A stretch of 64,000 bases of DNA from Proteiniclasticum sp. (lineage in GTDB: Bacteria; Bacillota; Clostridia; Clostridiales; Clostridiaceae): positions 1 to 64,000 of the forward strand of contig NZ_DOPX01000016.1 of NCBI RefSeq assembly GCF_003514505.1, in the 5' to 3' direction. The position numbers and the translations under genes are program-made. Below, piece after piece: positions 7,399-16,269 of the stretch (its first letter is position 1; each line of letters begins with the position of its first letter). A model generated the notes under the pieces. That model worked only from the letters and a program-made list of their open reading frames with translations, searched no databases and was not told the origin of the DNA.

Positions 7399-8448
7399 CT
7401 ACTCGTTCCGATGCTTAAAGAAGTTGTTTAGAGCTTCCTCTGTTTCTCTTATTTCCTCTTCGGTCAAAGTTATTGGATTGTTAATGCGATGCTCTCTATC
7501 CCAATATTCTTGTAGAGCTTCTTGAAAGGTGTCTTCATCTGACATAATCTCACTTGCGATTCTTCCCTGAGTAATATCGGTAAATTCATCACTATGTACA
7601 TTAATAGAAGAATTATAAAATTCTTCGTGGATGATGTCGTCAACTTCAGCGTTCCTAATTTCTAGAAACGTAGAAATGATATACCGATACTTTTCATTCA
7701 ACGCCAAAAGTTGTTTTTCGAAGTCTGGTTCAGTAGCCGAGTGTGTAGTGTATAGTTCAATGGCAGCTTCGTAATATTTACGTAGCAAAAACAAACGATC
7801 GTGATCTCGGCATAAACCGATATAGGATACTTGCGACTTTTCATTATACGGAGTGCTAAACTCTTCTAGAATGTTCGATACTTCTTCAAAAGAATGTGCT
7901 TGTGAAGTTGCCCGGTTCATCTGTTTTAGCCTATAAAGATCTGCTTTTTGAGGTTTAGGGTTAAACCAGTTGATCATATCTTCAGTTATTTCAGGGTATT
8001 CACTAAATATGGATCTTAAGTTGTTGTAAAACTCTGTTTCATGAAGAGCAGAACGAAGGATGAATAGTTCATGATGCCATTCTATTTCTTCAATCGATAA
8101 AGTGTCACTCATATGATTGGTTAAAAAATCATAACATTTGGCTGTGATGCTCTGGATATCTTCGAAGCTTGGTTCTTTGAACAATCTAAGCTTTTTAAAG
8201 AAAGGTTCTGAGAATGCATAGAGGGTAAAAAGAGTCTCAATGTACTTGTCTTTCGTAAAGCTTTTTTCCCAAAGCTCATTCCTATGGGCATATTTTGGGA
8301 TACCGGTTTTTTCGTGTAAACGACGATACTGCTTTTTCTTACCGTCTTTGAAATCTAAAAAGTGATCAGAGGCATTTTCGATTTTAGTTGGATCGATATC
8401 ATAAAGTTTCTGAGCTACATCATAGAAACTATATGTGGTTTTTTTCAT
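7399..8448 (-). CDS. Unknown 349-residue mobile-element protein
   Basis: Not recognised. The protein begins MKKTTYSFYDVAQKLYDIDP and is charged, mostly helical and soluble. The first 60 residues (YRRLHEKTGIPKYAHRNEL) are basic and could bind nucleic acid. The C-terminal 90 residues are strongly acidic. It is a monocistronic unit: about 200 bases separate it from the upstream cluster and a hairpin follows the stop. It sits between the DUF927 and RadC/DUF960 parts of the element. Its large size and lack of enzyme motifs leave regulatory, structural or defence roles open. Confidence 0.6.
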   Translation of the reverse strand: MKKTTYSFYDVAQKLYDIDPTKIENASDHFLDFKDGKKKQYRRLHEKTGIPKYAHRNELWEKSFTKDKYIETLFTLYAFSEPFFKKLRLFKEPSFEDIQSITAKCYDFLTNHMSDTLSIEEIEWHHELFILRSALHETEFYNNLRSIFSEYPEITEDMINWFNPKPQKADLYRLKQMNRATSQAHSFEEVSNILEEFSTPYNEKSQVSYIGLCRDHDRLFLLRKYYEAAIELYTTHSATEPDFEKQLLALNEKYRYIISTFLEIRNAEVDDIIHEEFYNSSINVHSDEFTDITQGRIASEIMSDEDTFQEALQEYWDREHRINNPITLTEEEIRETEEALNNFFKHRNE

Positions 8449-8543
8449 AGGTTCATCTCCTGCATTTGTCTTATTATTTCACTTAATACTCTAATGTAAT
8501 AGTGGTTTTTCGGCAATGGAAATCTGAACATAAAAAAATATTC

Positions 8544-8562
8544 AGGGCTCGTTTTGAGCCCT
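8544..8562 (-). terminator. Rho-independent terminator of the RadC/DUF960 operon
   Basis: AGGGCTC (8544-8550) pairs with GAGCCCT (8556-8562) around a 5-base loop. On the minus strand the stem is followed by a T-rich run (complement of 8531-8539). It ends the operon just after the 25-codon ORF. Confidence 0.85.
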
Positions 8563-8571
8563 GTTTGTTAT

Positions 8572-8649
8572 TTAGTTATCTCTATCAATGATGTCTGCAA
8601 CTACAGAAATGACAGTGCCAATCTTTTTGGCCCAAGACAATAGATTCAT
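8572..8649 (-). CDS. 25-residue amphipathic peptide
   Basis: A 26-codon ORF starts at 8649 with MNLLSWAKKIGTVISVV and ends with an acidic tail (ADIIDRDN). It has an excellent ribosome site (GGGGAGGTGG) 13 bases after the stop of the DUF960 gene, and a strong terminator stands 10 bases past its own stop. It is therefore a clean terminal cistron. The sequence alternates hydrophobic and polar residues as in an amphipathic helix, similar in style to phenol-soluble modulins, delta-haemolysin or short membrane toxins. SCCmec elements are known to carry a modulin (PSM-mec), so the comparison is relevant, but homology is not claimed. Confidence 0.6.
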   Translation of the reverse strand: MNLLSWAKKIGTVISVVADIIDRDN

Positions 8650-8662
8650 TTTTCCACCTCCC

Positions 8663-8953
8663 CTAATATTCTTCTGCAAGAAGCATAGTACTGTAATCTC
8701 CATCATCTATGACGTAAATCTTCAGCTTCTCTTTTTGCAAATTTCCATGTATGGACAGTTCTGAAGAGAAGCCTGGAACTTCTTGTCTATGTAGGATGTG
8801 TATCTGTGATTCAGAAATCTGAGTCAGCTCAAAAATCTGTAAGTAGTCTTTCTCTATAGTGAGAAGATCAATCATTTCCCAGAGTGCTCTCTGAAGAGGA
8901 ATCGTAAGCTGTTCTTGAACACCTCTTGTAAGATATTTTGTTTTGTCAAACAT
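8663..8953 (-). CDS. DUF960 family protein
   Basis: This 96-residue protein begins MFDKTKYLTRGVQEQL and has the family pattern 'TRGV...IPLxLQxxLWxxID' followed by KDYLQIFELTQ. DUF960 proteins are typical of staphylococcal phages and SCC cassettes. Their function is unknown. The start overlaps the stop of radC, so the two genes are coupled. Finding DUF960 beside RadC, a DUF927 ATPase and a serine recombinase is the main gene-content argument for an SCC-like element. Confidence 0.8.
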   Translation of the reverse strand: MFDKTKYLTRGVQEQLTIPLQRALWEMIDLLTIEKDYLQIFELTQISESQIHILHRQEVPGFSSELSIHGNLQKEKLKIYVIDDGDYSTMLLAEEY

Positions 8954-9456
8954 TATAGATCTCCTTTCTCTCGCATACTGTAATAGGAATCGTCTCCAAG
9001 GATGAGGTGATCTAATAGATCAATCCCCATAAGCTTTCCGCAATCATGGATTCTTCCTGTAGCACTGAGATCTTCTGAAGAAGGAGTTGGGTCTCCAGAT
9101 GGATGGTTGTGGTAGAGGATTATTGATGCTGCATTACTTAGTATCGCAGTTTTGAATATTTCTCTTGGATGAATGATTGAAGTGTTGAGAGATCCCATGG
9201 AGACTACATGGACATTTAGTGGTTGATTCTTTGTGTCAAGGCAACATACTATAAGCTGTTCCCGATCAATTTCTTCCATGAAAACTTTACCTAGTTCATA
9301 TGCATCTACAGGGCAGTTCACCCTTCGTTTCCCGTATAGAAAACTGGATTCTCTCACCAACTTGATTTTTACAATTTCTACTCTTTTGGACGGGAAAACG
9401 GGATTTTCTGAGAGGTTATGGTGATTTCTTTGATGATTTCGTGTTGTATAGCTCAT
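8953..9456 (-). CDS. radC: RadC-like JAB-domain protein
   Basis: The protein has about 167 residues. Residues 45-167 carry the RadC/MPN+ fold with the metal-binding signature HNHPSGDPTPSSED, preceded by HVVSMGSLNTSIIHPREIFK. An upstream in-frame ATG at 9480 is rejected because the ribosome site AAAAGGAGA (9466-9474) lies downstream of it and points to the ATG at 9456. RadC homologues are widespread on phages, integrative elements and SCC cassettes. Their biochemical role is unsettled despite the old DNA-repair name. It forms an operon with the genes on either side. Confidence 0.88.
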   Translation of the reverse strand: MSYTTRNHQRNHHNLSENPVFPSKRVEIVKIKLVRESSFLYGKRRVNCPVDAYELGKVFMEEIDREQLIVCCLDTKNQPLNVHVVSMGSLNTSIIHPREIFKTAILSNAASIILYHNHPSGDPTPSSEDLSATGRIHDCGKLMGIDLLDHLILGDDSYYSMREKGDL

Positions 9457-9457
9457 G

Positions 9458-9859
9458 TTATGCAATCTCCTTTTGAGCATTTTTTGATTCTATTGATAAA
9501 GGTATATTCTGGGTTGGTTTATGCTCTTTTGATTTAGGGCTTTTTGGCAATGAATTCTTCTTAGAGGAACTTAGAAGTTTTGACATTTCATCAATCATTT
9601 CAGAGGTAAATACGTTTTTCTCAATAGCGTCTTTCAGTAGTGAGATGAATTCCAGTTCAGTCACGTCCAGAGATCTTGCAATATATTTTTCTGGATGTCC
9701 AGTGAAGTCTTTGTAGAGACTGAATCTGATTTCGAATCGCTTCAGTTTCTTCACATAGATTTTCTCAATACAGTAGGTGTAGTTGTTGTCCACGTATCTT
9801 CCTTGATTATGGATCTCGCAGTACTTGGTGTCTTTGATGAGTTCAGTTTTGTTTGGCAT
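9458..9859 (-). CDS. Unknown protein with Lys/Ser-rich tail (133 aa)
   Basis: Not recognised. Residues 1-90 alternate strands and helices (IEKIYVKKLKRFEIRFSLYK, then ARSLDVTELEFISLLKDAIE). Residues 95-133 are a Ser/Lys/Pro-rich, probably disordered tail. It lies directly upstream of radC (the stop is 1 base before the radC start) and has the ribosome site GAAAGGAGA. A small nucleic-acid-associated accessory protein would fit the basic character, but no specific role is supported. Confidence 0.6.
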   Translation of the reverse strand: MPNKTELIKDTKYCEIHNQGRYVDNNYTYCIEKIYVKKLKRFEIRFSLYKDFTGHPEKYIARSLDVTELEFISLLKDAIEKNVFTSEMIDEMSKLLSSSKKNSLPKSPKSKEHKPTQNIPLSIESKNAQKEIA

Positions 9860-9882
9860 AGTTTTCTCCTTTCACATAAATA

Positions 9883-9913
9883 GGACATGAGCCTCATTAG
9901 AAGGTTCATGTCC
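9883..9913 (-). terminator. Hairpin between two element genes
   Basis: GGACATGAGCC (9883-9893) pairs with GGTTCATGTCC (9903-9913), giving 11 pairs with one G-T and a 9-base loop. It follows the stop of the gene at 9916 by 2 bases. There is no T run, so it is more likely an RNA-processing or attenuation hairpin than a full terminator. Confidence 0.55.
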
Positions 9914-9915
9914 GT

Positions 9916-10272
9916 TTACTTTTTCAGTATTTCTTTTGGAGTCATGTTATAGGGAAGGATGATGATGATTCCATAGTCGGAGCTGAGTAGAAAGAGTGAA
10001 GCAGTATAACGAGGGCCTCTCTCTGGATAGATGAAGTCTACAAATTCAGGACTAGGGTTCTTTGTAAGGTCGATGTTGTGAAGTTCTTCCAGTTCCTGAA
10101 TATCGTCTGGATTTTCTAGAATGGTTACATAGCCACCAAGGTCAGTGATAGGATCTCGGTCTGTCCCGTATTCTTCATCCAGAATAGTGAGCGCTTCTAG
10201 GGCGTAAGTTTGGACTTCTTCCTCCAGGTGAGAAATCTTAGATGTGTCTGATACGTGTAGTAGTTTAATCAT
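9916..10272 (-). CDS. Unknown protein at the head of the RadC operon (118 aa)
   Basis: Not recognised. It begins MIKLLHVSDTSKISHLEEEV and is an acidic 118-residue protein with a strand-rich second half (YTASLFLLSSDYGIIIILPY). It has a GGAGGAAAG ribosome site. It is the first gene of the minus-strand group ending in DUF960 and the 25-residue peptide, and its leader contains an extended dyad at 10295-10340. No catalytic motif is visible. Confidence 0.6.
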   Translation of the reverse strand: MIKLLHVSDTSKISHLEEEVQTYALEALTILDEEYGTDRDPITDLGGYVTILENPDDIQELEELHNIDLTKNPSPEFVDFIYPERGPRYTASLFLLSSDYGIIIILPYNMTPKEILKK

Positions 10273-10294
10273 GGCTTTCCTCCAGTCATTTTTT

Positions 10295-10340
10295 CATGAG
10301 CAAAGTAGTAGAAGTGTGCTCTGTGTACTTCCTACTCATG
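10295..10340. repeat. Extended dyad in the leader of the element operon
   Basis: CATGAG (10295-10300) is complementary to CTCATG (10335-10340). Inside it, AGTAGAAGT (10307-10315) pairs with ACTTCCTACT (10327-10336) with one bulge. It lies about 25-70 bases upstream of the 118-residue gene and could be an operator or leader RNA structure. Confidence 0.45.
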
Positions 10341-10866
10341 CTTAATCAAAGGAATAATATATATTTGAAGAGGTAGTTTGATTCAGGGTGTACTGAAAAA
10401 TGGACAGTGGAACTGATAGGATAAGATTAGAGAAAACTACTAGTTTCATAAAAAACTAAGATTCCGATGAGTAGGGGAGAATTGGTAATAGAGATGTCAT
10501 GAATATATTTACCAGAATAAGTAAAGGTGTAGATGAGATGATGCTCAATCAGGTGATAATGTAAGGTTTCTCATCAGATTTGTTAAGTAATATGTTACAA
10601 TATTCTTAACTATGGCATACATCATGGGATACGGTTCTTATGGTAATTAACTATGAAAAACATGGGGGCTATTGGTAGTAGAGATGAAGCGCAGAGCTGA
10701 TCTGTAATGACTGGGGTGCAAATGCTTACTGTATCATTTCTGTTTTTAATAAAGAAGATTTGTTGGGCATGGAGAGCCAGAGTAGAATCTACAGGTACCT
10801 TCGTGTTTCAAAAAGAGCTTCATAGATCTTAAACTCGATTGAATAAAATGAAAGGGGCGAAAGTTT
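10341..10866. other. Intergenic junction between the mobility module and the defence cargo
   Basis: No gene was found on either strand. The stretch separates minus-strand mobility genes from plus-strand hsd genes. It contains a 20-base sequence repeated at 21528 and, at 10823-10857, a leader block repeated upstream of the gene at 16558. The minus strand near 10640 reads GAACCGTATC, matching part of the attachment-like motif at 41063 over only about 9 bases. Confidence 0.5.
10389..10419 (+). repeat. Direct repeat, left copy (brackets the hsd/SIR2-HerA module)
   Basis: Positions 10389-10408 read TGTACTGAAAAATGGACAGT, identical to 21528-21547. Weaker identity continues after 6 bases with GATAG in both. 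The TGTACTG...GGACAG style resembles IS3-family insertion sequence ends. No transposase is nearby, so this would be a solo-end relic. Confidence 0.7.
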
Positions 10867-13242
10867 ATGGGGAAAAGTCATTTGTCCGAAGAAGATATTA
10901 AATTAAGGTATATCACACCTGCCATTCAGAATGCAGGATGGGATAACAAGCAGATACGAATGGAGTACGCTTTTACCGCTGGGCGTATTATCTTACGTGG
11001 TAATATAACAGCTAGGGGTAGAAAGAAAAGTGCAGACTATCTCTTGTCATTCAAGAACAACTTTCCGTTGGCTATTGTAGAAGCAAAAGACAATAAACAA
11101 CCTCTAGGCGCAGGACTTCAGCAAGCTATTGATTATGCCAGAATACTTGACATTCCATATGTCTATGCATCCAATGGTGACGGATTTGTGGAACAGAACC
11201 TCATAACTGGTGAGGTCAATGAGCTGAGTCTTGAAGATTTTCCATCACCAGAAAGCTTGTACCAAAGGTATCGTATCGATAAAGGGATTGATGAGATTGA
11301 AGAGAAGGTCATGCTGGAGCCCTATTACTACATACCCAATTACAAAACTCCAAGGTATTATCAGCGAGTCGCCATTAATAAGACTGTAGATGCAGTAGCT
11401 AAAGGGAGAGATCGAGCATTACTTGTTTGTGCAACCGGAACCGGAAAAACGTACATGAGCTTTCAGATTATTTATAGACTCTGGAAAGCAGGGATAAAGA
11501 AGAAGATCCTATTCTTAGCTGATCGTAATGTGTTGATTGACCAGACCATGACTGGAGACTTTAAACCATTTAGTGGTAAGATGACCAAGGTACAAAACAA
11601 GAATCTTGATAGCTCCTATGAAATTTATCTTGCACTGTATCAGCAGTTAGCAGGTGATAATGGTGAAGAAGCATTCCTACAGCTTCAGCCGAACTTCTTT
11701 GATTTGATTGTTATCGATGAATGTCATAGGGGAAGTGCGAAAGAAGATTCAGCCTGGAGAAAAATTCTGGATTACTTTTCTTCAGCAACACATGTAGGGT
11801 TAACAGCGACACCTATAGAAACAAAAGAAGCTTCCAGTTTTAGTTATTTTGGAGAGCCAATATATGAGTATTCATTGAAGCAGGGGATTGAAGATGGTTT
11901 CCTAGCACCTTATAAAGTGATTCGCATAGGTCTTGATAAAGACCTTGAAGGCTATCGACCAGAAGCTGGTAAGGTTGATAAATACGGTTATGAGATTGAG
12001 GATCGGGAATATAATGCCAAGGACTATGACAGAAACTTGGTCATTGATGATAGAACAAGAGTGGTAGCGTCGAAGATTACCGAATTCTTAAAAAACACCG
12101 ATCGATTTAGTAAGACGATTGTTTTCTGTGTGGATATTGAACATGCTGAACGTATGCGTCAAGCACTGATTAATGAAAACAAGGATCTCTATGCCGAGAA
12201 TGACCGATACATCATGCGTATTACCGGTGACAATGATATAGGAAAGGCGCAACTGGAAAACTTCATTGATGAAGAAAGCGCTTATCCGGTTATTGCTGTG
12301 ACAAGTGAATTAATGACAACTGGAGTAGACGCAAAAATGTGTAAGTTAATAGTGCTTGAAAATAATTTTGGTGAAAATGGGATGACTAAGTTTAAGCAAA
12401 TTATAGGTAGAGGTACACGTCTTCTAGAGGATTATGGTAAGACTTACTTCACTATCATGGATTTTAGGAATGCTAGTAGACTTTTTGCGGATCCTGCCTT
12501 TGACGGAAAACCAGAAGTTGTCATTGATCTTGATGAGAAGGATCCAGTAGAAGATCCACCAGTTGGTCCTGATGATCCCACAGACAATCCTGATAACCCT
12601 GACAATCCTGATGGAGAGATACCTGAAGATGGCGATGGTGGAGGAGACGGCGGAGGTGATGGTGAATGGGATGGCAAGCCAAGAAAATACTATGTGGGTG
12701 ATGTGCTTGTAAAAGTGCTGTCTGAACGTGTTCAGTACGTAGATAAAGACGGAAAGCTTATTACAGAAAGCCTTATTGATTATACGAAGAAAAACATCCT
12801 TGAGCAGTATTCAAGGCTGGATGAGTTCCTCCGTACTTGGACAGAAGCTGAAAAGAAACAAGCCATCATTGATGAGCTGCAGGATGATGGAGTACTTCTG
12901 GAAGCTGTAAAGCAAGAGCTCGGGAAAACGGAGCTTGATGATTTTGATCTCATCTGCCATATAGCCTATGATAAAGCCCCGCTAACCAAGAAGGAACGTG
13001 CAGAGAATGTTAAGAAAAGACATTATCTCTACAAGTACTCCGATATAGCAAAGCAAGTCATTGAAGCACTACTGGATAAGTATGCCAATGATGGGATTAA
13101 AGAAATTGAAGATACAAAGGTGCTTCAGCTTAAAGAGTTTGCAAAGATCGGAAGTCCGATGAAAATTGTGAAAGCCTTTGGTGGAAAAGAAGCTTACCAA
13201 AAGGCAGTACAGGAATTAGAAAACGAAATATATTATGCATAA
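10867..13242 (+). CDS. hsdR: Type I restriction enzyme, R subunit
   Basis: This is the motor and nuclease subunit of a type I restriction-modification complex, which translocates DNA and cuts unmodified DNA. The N-terminal nuclease has the PD-(D/E)xK pattern (SADYLLSF ... PLAIVEAK, about residues 57-77). The helicase core has a P-loop (CATGTGKT, about 190), DECHRG (about 288), TATP, and the C-terminal helicase motifs SELMTTGVD and QIIGRGTRL. A low-complexity Asp/Pro/Gly linker of about 50 residues (about 560-605) separates it from the C-terminal M-subunit-binding region. At 791 residues it is on the short side for HsdR. It begins the hsdRMS operon, 22 bases before hsdM, with the ribosome site AAAGGGG. 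Confidence 0.95.
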   Translation: MGKSHLSEEDIKLRYITPAIQNAGWDNKQIRMEYAFTAGRIILRGNITARGRKKSADYLLSFKNNFPLAIVEAKDNKQPLGAGLQQAIDYARILDIPYVYASNGDGFVEQNLITGEVNELSLEDFPSPESLYQRYRIDKGIDEIEEKVMLEPYYYIPNYKTPRYYQRVAINKTVDAVAKGRDRALLVCATGTGKTYMSFQIIYRLWKAGIKKKILFLADRNVLIDQTMTGDFKPFSGKMTKVQNKNLDSSYEIYLALYQQLAGDNGEEAFLQLQPNFFDLIVIDECHRGSAKEDSAWRKILDYFSSATHVGLTATPIETKEASSFSYFGEPIYEYSLKQGIEDGFLAPYKVIRIGLDKDLEGYRPEAGKVDKYGYEIEDREYNAKDYDRNLVIDDRTRVVASKITEFLKNTDRFSKTIVFCVDIEHAERMRQALINENKDLYAENDRYIMRITGDNDIGKAQLENFIDEESAYPVIAVTSELMTTGVDAKMCKLIVLENNFGENGMTKFKQIIGRGTRLLEDYGKTYFTIMDFRNASRLFADPAFDGKPEVVIDLDEKDPVEDPPVGPDDPTDNPDNPDNPDGEIPEDGDGGGDGGGDGEWDGKPRKYYVGDVLVKVLSERVQYVDKDGKLITESLIDYTKKNILEQYSRLDEFLRTWTEAEKKQAIIDELQDDGVLLEAVKQELGKTELDDFDLICHIAYDKAPLTKKERAENVKKRHYLYKYSDIAKQVIEALLDKYANDGIKEIEDTKVLQLKEFAKIGSPMKIVKAFGGKEAYQKAVQELENEIYYA

Positions 13243-13264
13243 TTGAGAAAGCAGGTAAGATAAA

Positions 13265-14734
13265 ATGGTGATTAGTAACTTTGTAAAAAGAATCCAAGAT
13301 GTGATGAGAAATGACTCAGGTGTCAATGGTGATGCCCAAAGAATTGAGCAGATTGTTTGGATTCTGTTTCTGAAAATATATGATGCAAAAGAAGAAACAT
13401 GGGAACTGTTAAATGATAACTATACATCCATTATTCCAAAAGGGCTTAAGTGGAGAGATTGGGCAGTGGATAGAAAAGATGGGGAGGCACTCACAGGAGA
13501 TGCTCTCCTTGATTTTGTCAACAACACCCTATTCCCAACCTTTAAGAATCTGGAGATTGATGAAAACACACCCATGAGTCAAGTCATTGTCCGCTATGCC
13601 TTTGAGGATGCCAACAACTATCAGAAGGATGGGGTGCTACTGAGACAAGTGGTCAACATCATTGATGAGATTGACTTTACAGAATACAAGGAACGTCATG
13701 AGTTTGGTACTATATATGAGTCCTTCCTGAAAGATCTTCAGAGTGCCGGTAATGCAGGTGAGTTCTATACACCAAGAGCGGTGACAGACTTTATGGTGAA
13801 AGTGGTGAAACCTGTCCTTGGTGATAAGATTGCAGATTTTGCCTGTGGTACCGGTGGTTTCTTGACTTCCGCTTTAAAGGAGCTAGAAACTCAAGTAGAA
13901 AACTCACTGGAGAATCGAGAAATCTACAATAAGTCTGTGTATGGTATTGAAAAGAAGGCGCTTCCACATATGCTATGTGTTACCAATATGCTGATTCACG
14001 ATATTGATGATCCTAATATCTTACATGGTAATGCACTAGAGATGGATTACAAAGATATGAGAAAGATGGAACCTTTCGACGTTATACTGATGAATCCTCC
14101 TTACGGTGGAAGTGAAAAAGATAGCGTGAAGTCTAACTTCCCAACTGAGTTAAGAAGCTCTGAAACAGCAGATCTGTTTATGAATGTGATCATGTATAGG
14201 CTAAAGAAAAATGGTAGATGTGCTGTAATCATTCCCGATGGGTTCTTGTTTGGTACAGATAATGGGAAATTCAATATCAAGAAAAAACTGTTTGATGAGT
14301 TTAATCTTCATACAGTGGTGAGAATGCCACATAGCGTCTTTGCACCTTACACATCAATTAGAACAAATATCCTATTCTTTGATAATACAGAGCCTACAAA
14401 AGAAACTTGGTTTTATCGCTTGGATATGCCGGAAGGTTACAAGAACTTCTCCAAAACCAGACCAATGAAGCTGGAGCACTTCAATGATGCCTTAAGCTGG
14501 TGGGAGGGCAGAGAAGAAATCGAAGTGGATGGATTCCCTAAAGCAAAGCGATACACAGTTGATGAAATTGTAGAAAGAAACTACAACATTGATCTTTGCG
14601 GTTTCCCTCATGAGGAAGATGTAATCCTTGAACCAATGGACTTGATTCTAGAATATCAAGAGAAGAGAACATCCCTCAATGCAGAAATTGATCACGTACT
14701 AGAACAGATTACTTCTATGCTTGGAGGTAATTAA
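13265..14734 (+). CDS. hsdM: Type I restriction-modification DNA methylase, M subunit
   Basis: This is an adenine-N6 methyltransferase subunit of 489 residues. An N-terminal helical HsdM_N domain (residues 1-130) is followed by the SAM-binding motif DFACGTGGFLTS (about residue 193) and the catalytic NPPY motif (ILMNPPYGG, about 277). The sequence GTIYESFLKDLQSAGNAGEFYTPRAV is typical of HsdM. It works with HsdS to methylate the host site and with HsdR to restrict. The gene ends directly against hsdS with no gap, so the two are tightly coupled. Confidence 0.96.
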   Translation: MVISNFVKRIQDVMRNDSGVNGDAQRIEQIVWILFLKIYDAKEETWELLNDNYTSIIPKGLKWRDWAVDRKDGEALTGDALLDFVNNTLFPTFKNLEIDENTPMSQVIVRYAFEDANNYQKDGVLLRQVVNIIDEIDFTEYKERHEFGTIYESFLKDLQSAGNAGEFYTPRAVTDFMVKVVKPVLGDKIADFACGTGGFLTSALKELETQVENSLENREIYNKSVYGIEKKALPHMLCVTNMLIHDIDDPNILHGNALEMDYKDMRKMEPFDVILMNPPYGGSEKDSVKSNFPTELRSSETADLFMNVIMYRLKKNGRCAVIIPDGFLFGTDNGKFNIKKKLFDEFNLHTVVRMPHSVFAPYTSIRTNILFFDNTEPTKETWFYRLDMPEGYKNFSKTRPMKLEHFNDALSWWEGREEIEVDGFPKAKRYTVDEIVERNYNIDLCGFPHEEDVILEPMDLILEYQEKRTSLNAEIDHVLEQITSMLGGN

Positions 14735-16198
14735 ATGAATGCACAGGACTTAAAGAAAAGCATTCTTCAACTCGCCATACAGGGAAAGCTTGTAGAACAG
14801 CGTGAAGAGGAAGGTACTGCGAAGGAACTATTAAAAAAGATAGAAGCTGAAAATAAGCAGCTAATTAAAGAAGGTAAAATTAAAAAGCAGAAAGCATTTC
14901 CTGAAATCAAAGAAGTCGAGATTCCTTTTGATATTCCAGAAAGTTGGGAATGGGTTAGGTTAGGCGAAATTGGACAGATAGTTGGAGGGGGAACGCCTAA
15001 AACTGGAAATTGTGAGTTTTGGAACGGAGGAAATATTCCTTGGTTGACTCCTGCTGATATGAAATTTGTATTAGGTAAGTATGTTGAAAATGGAGAACGC
15101 TTTATCACTGAAAAAGGGTTAAAAGGGTCCTCTGCACAATTAATGCCAAAAGGAACAATTATATACTCGAGTCGTGCGCCTATAGGATATATTGCAATCT
15201 CAAATAATGCTCTTGCTACAAACCAAGGATTTAAGTCTTTCGTGCCATATGAACCCAGAATTAATGAGTATATATACTACTGCTTAATTGCAAGAACTAA
15301 CGAGATTATCAGTAGAGCTTCCGGTACTACCTTCAAGGAAATATCTGGCAACGAGTTTAGTCTAACAGTCGTTCCCCTACCTCCACTAGAAGAACAAAAG
15401 CGTATCGTAGCAAAGATTGAAGAGCTGATGCCTTATGTAGATAAATACGATGTAGCCTATTCTGAAGTGGAGGAGCTGAATAAAAAGTTCCCTGAAAATA
15501 TGCAAAAGTCTATTTTGCAATATGCTATGCAAGGCAAGCTAGTGGAGCAGCGAGAAGAAGATGGAACTGCAGAAGACCTTTATAAGCAGATTCAAGAAGA
15601 GAACAAAAAGTTGATTAAGGAAGGCAAGATTAAAACTACCAAAGCGCTTCCTGAGATAACAGAGGATGAGATTCCATTTGATATTCCAGAGAATTGGAAA
15701 TGGATTAGGTTAGGAGATTTATGCGATTATGGGAAGTGCAACTCAATATCAGCTAAGAACATTCCTAAAGATGCATGGATTCTTGATTTAGAAGATATCG
15801 AGAAAGACTCGGGAAGAATCATAAATAAGAAAACTATGAAAGACTTGAAGTCTACAAGTAGTAAACACATCTTTAAAAAAGGTGATGTTTTATACAGTAA
15901 GCTACGTCCGTATTTAAATAAGGTCGTTGTTGCTGATGAAGATGGATATTCTACCTCGGAAATTTTACCACTAGACTTTGGAAGGCATATTTTTAATAAG
16001 TATGCTCAGATAGTACTTATGAGTCCTTATTTTATCAACTATACAGTTAAGTGTTCTTATGGAGTAAAGATGCCAAGGCTAGGAACAGAAGATGGTAAAC
16101 TAGCTCTTTTCCCATTAGCACCATTAGAAGAACAAAAACGGATTGTTGATAAGATAGAAGAGATGTTACCTTTTACAAAGAAGTTGGTAAATAGGTGA
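14735..16198 (+). CDS. hsdS: Type I restriction-modification specificity subunit
   Basis: HsdS (487 residues) sets the DNA recognition site. It has two half-units, each made of a conserved helix (KSILQLAIQGKLVEQREE, then KSILQYAMQGKLVEQREE), a GKIK...IPFDIPE.W.W lead-in, a variable target-recognition domain, and a closing PPLEEQKRIV..IEE coiled coil. The second spacer helix is short and ends at KKLVNR. Two different recognition domains imply a bipartite target. The repeated halves are conserved at DNA level and could support domain shuffling. It is the last gene of the operon. Confidence 0.94.
   Translation: MNAQDLKKSILQLAIQGKLVEQREEEGTAKELLKKIEAENKQLIKEGKIKKQKAFPEIKEVEIPFDIPESWEWVRLGEIGQIVGGGTPKTGNCEFWNGGNIPWLTPADMKFVLGKYVENGERFITEKGLKGSSAQLMPKGTIIYSSRAPIGYIAISNNALATNQGFKSFVPYEPRINEYIYYCLIARTNEIISRASGTTFKEISGNEFSLTVVPLPPLEEQKRIVAKIEELMPYVDKYDVAYSEVEELNKKFPENMQKSILQYAMQGKLVEQREEDGTAEDLYKQIQEENKKLIKEGKIKTTKALPEITEDEIPFDIPENWKWIRLGDLCDYGKCNSISAKNIPKDAWILDLEDIEKDSGRIINKKTMKDLKSTSSKHIFKKGDVLYSKLRPYLNKVVVADEDGYSTSEILPLDFGRHIFNKYAQIVLMSPYFINYTVKCSYGVKMPRLGTEDGKLALFPLAPLEEQKRIVDKIEEMLPFTKKLVNR
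14753..14970 (+). repeat. hsdS internal repeat, first copy
   Basis: This stretch encodes the first helix and GKIK...IPFDIPE lead-in and is repeated at 15503-15720 with moderate DNA identity. Such repeats allow recombination that swaps recognition domains between hsdS genes. Confidence 0.7.
15503..15720 (+). repeat. hsdS internal repeat, second copy
   Basis: Second copy of the unit at 14753-14970. It encodes the central conserved helix and the lead-in to the second target-recognition domain. Confidence 0.7.
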
Positions 16199-16269
16199 AT
16201 ATACATCTCGAGTGGGAAAATCTCTACGATTTCCCCAAAATAGAATTATGAAAAGGAAGAGATAAGTTA

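Noticed and set aside
10623..10646. Second attachment copy near the hsd junction (minus strand GAACCGTATC)
   Set aside because: Only about 9 bases match the rlmH-end motif and the core TATCATAAG is not preserved. Such a match is expected by chance in 64 kb.
12444..12677. Ser/Pro/Gly-rich minus-strand frame in hsdR
   Set aside because: It is the reverse reading of the low-complexity linker in HsdR.
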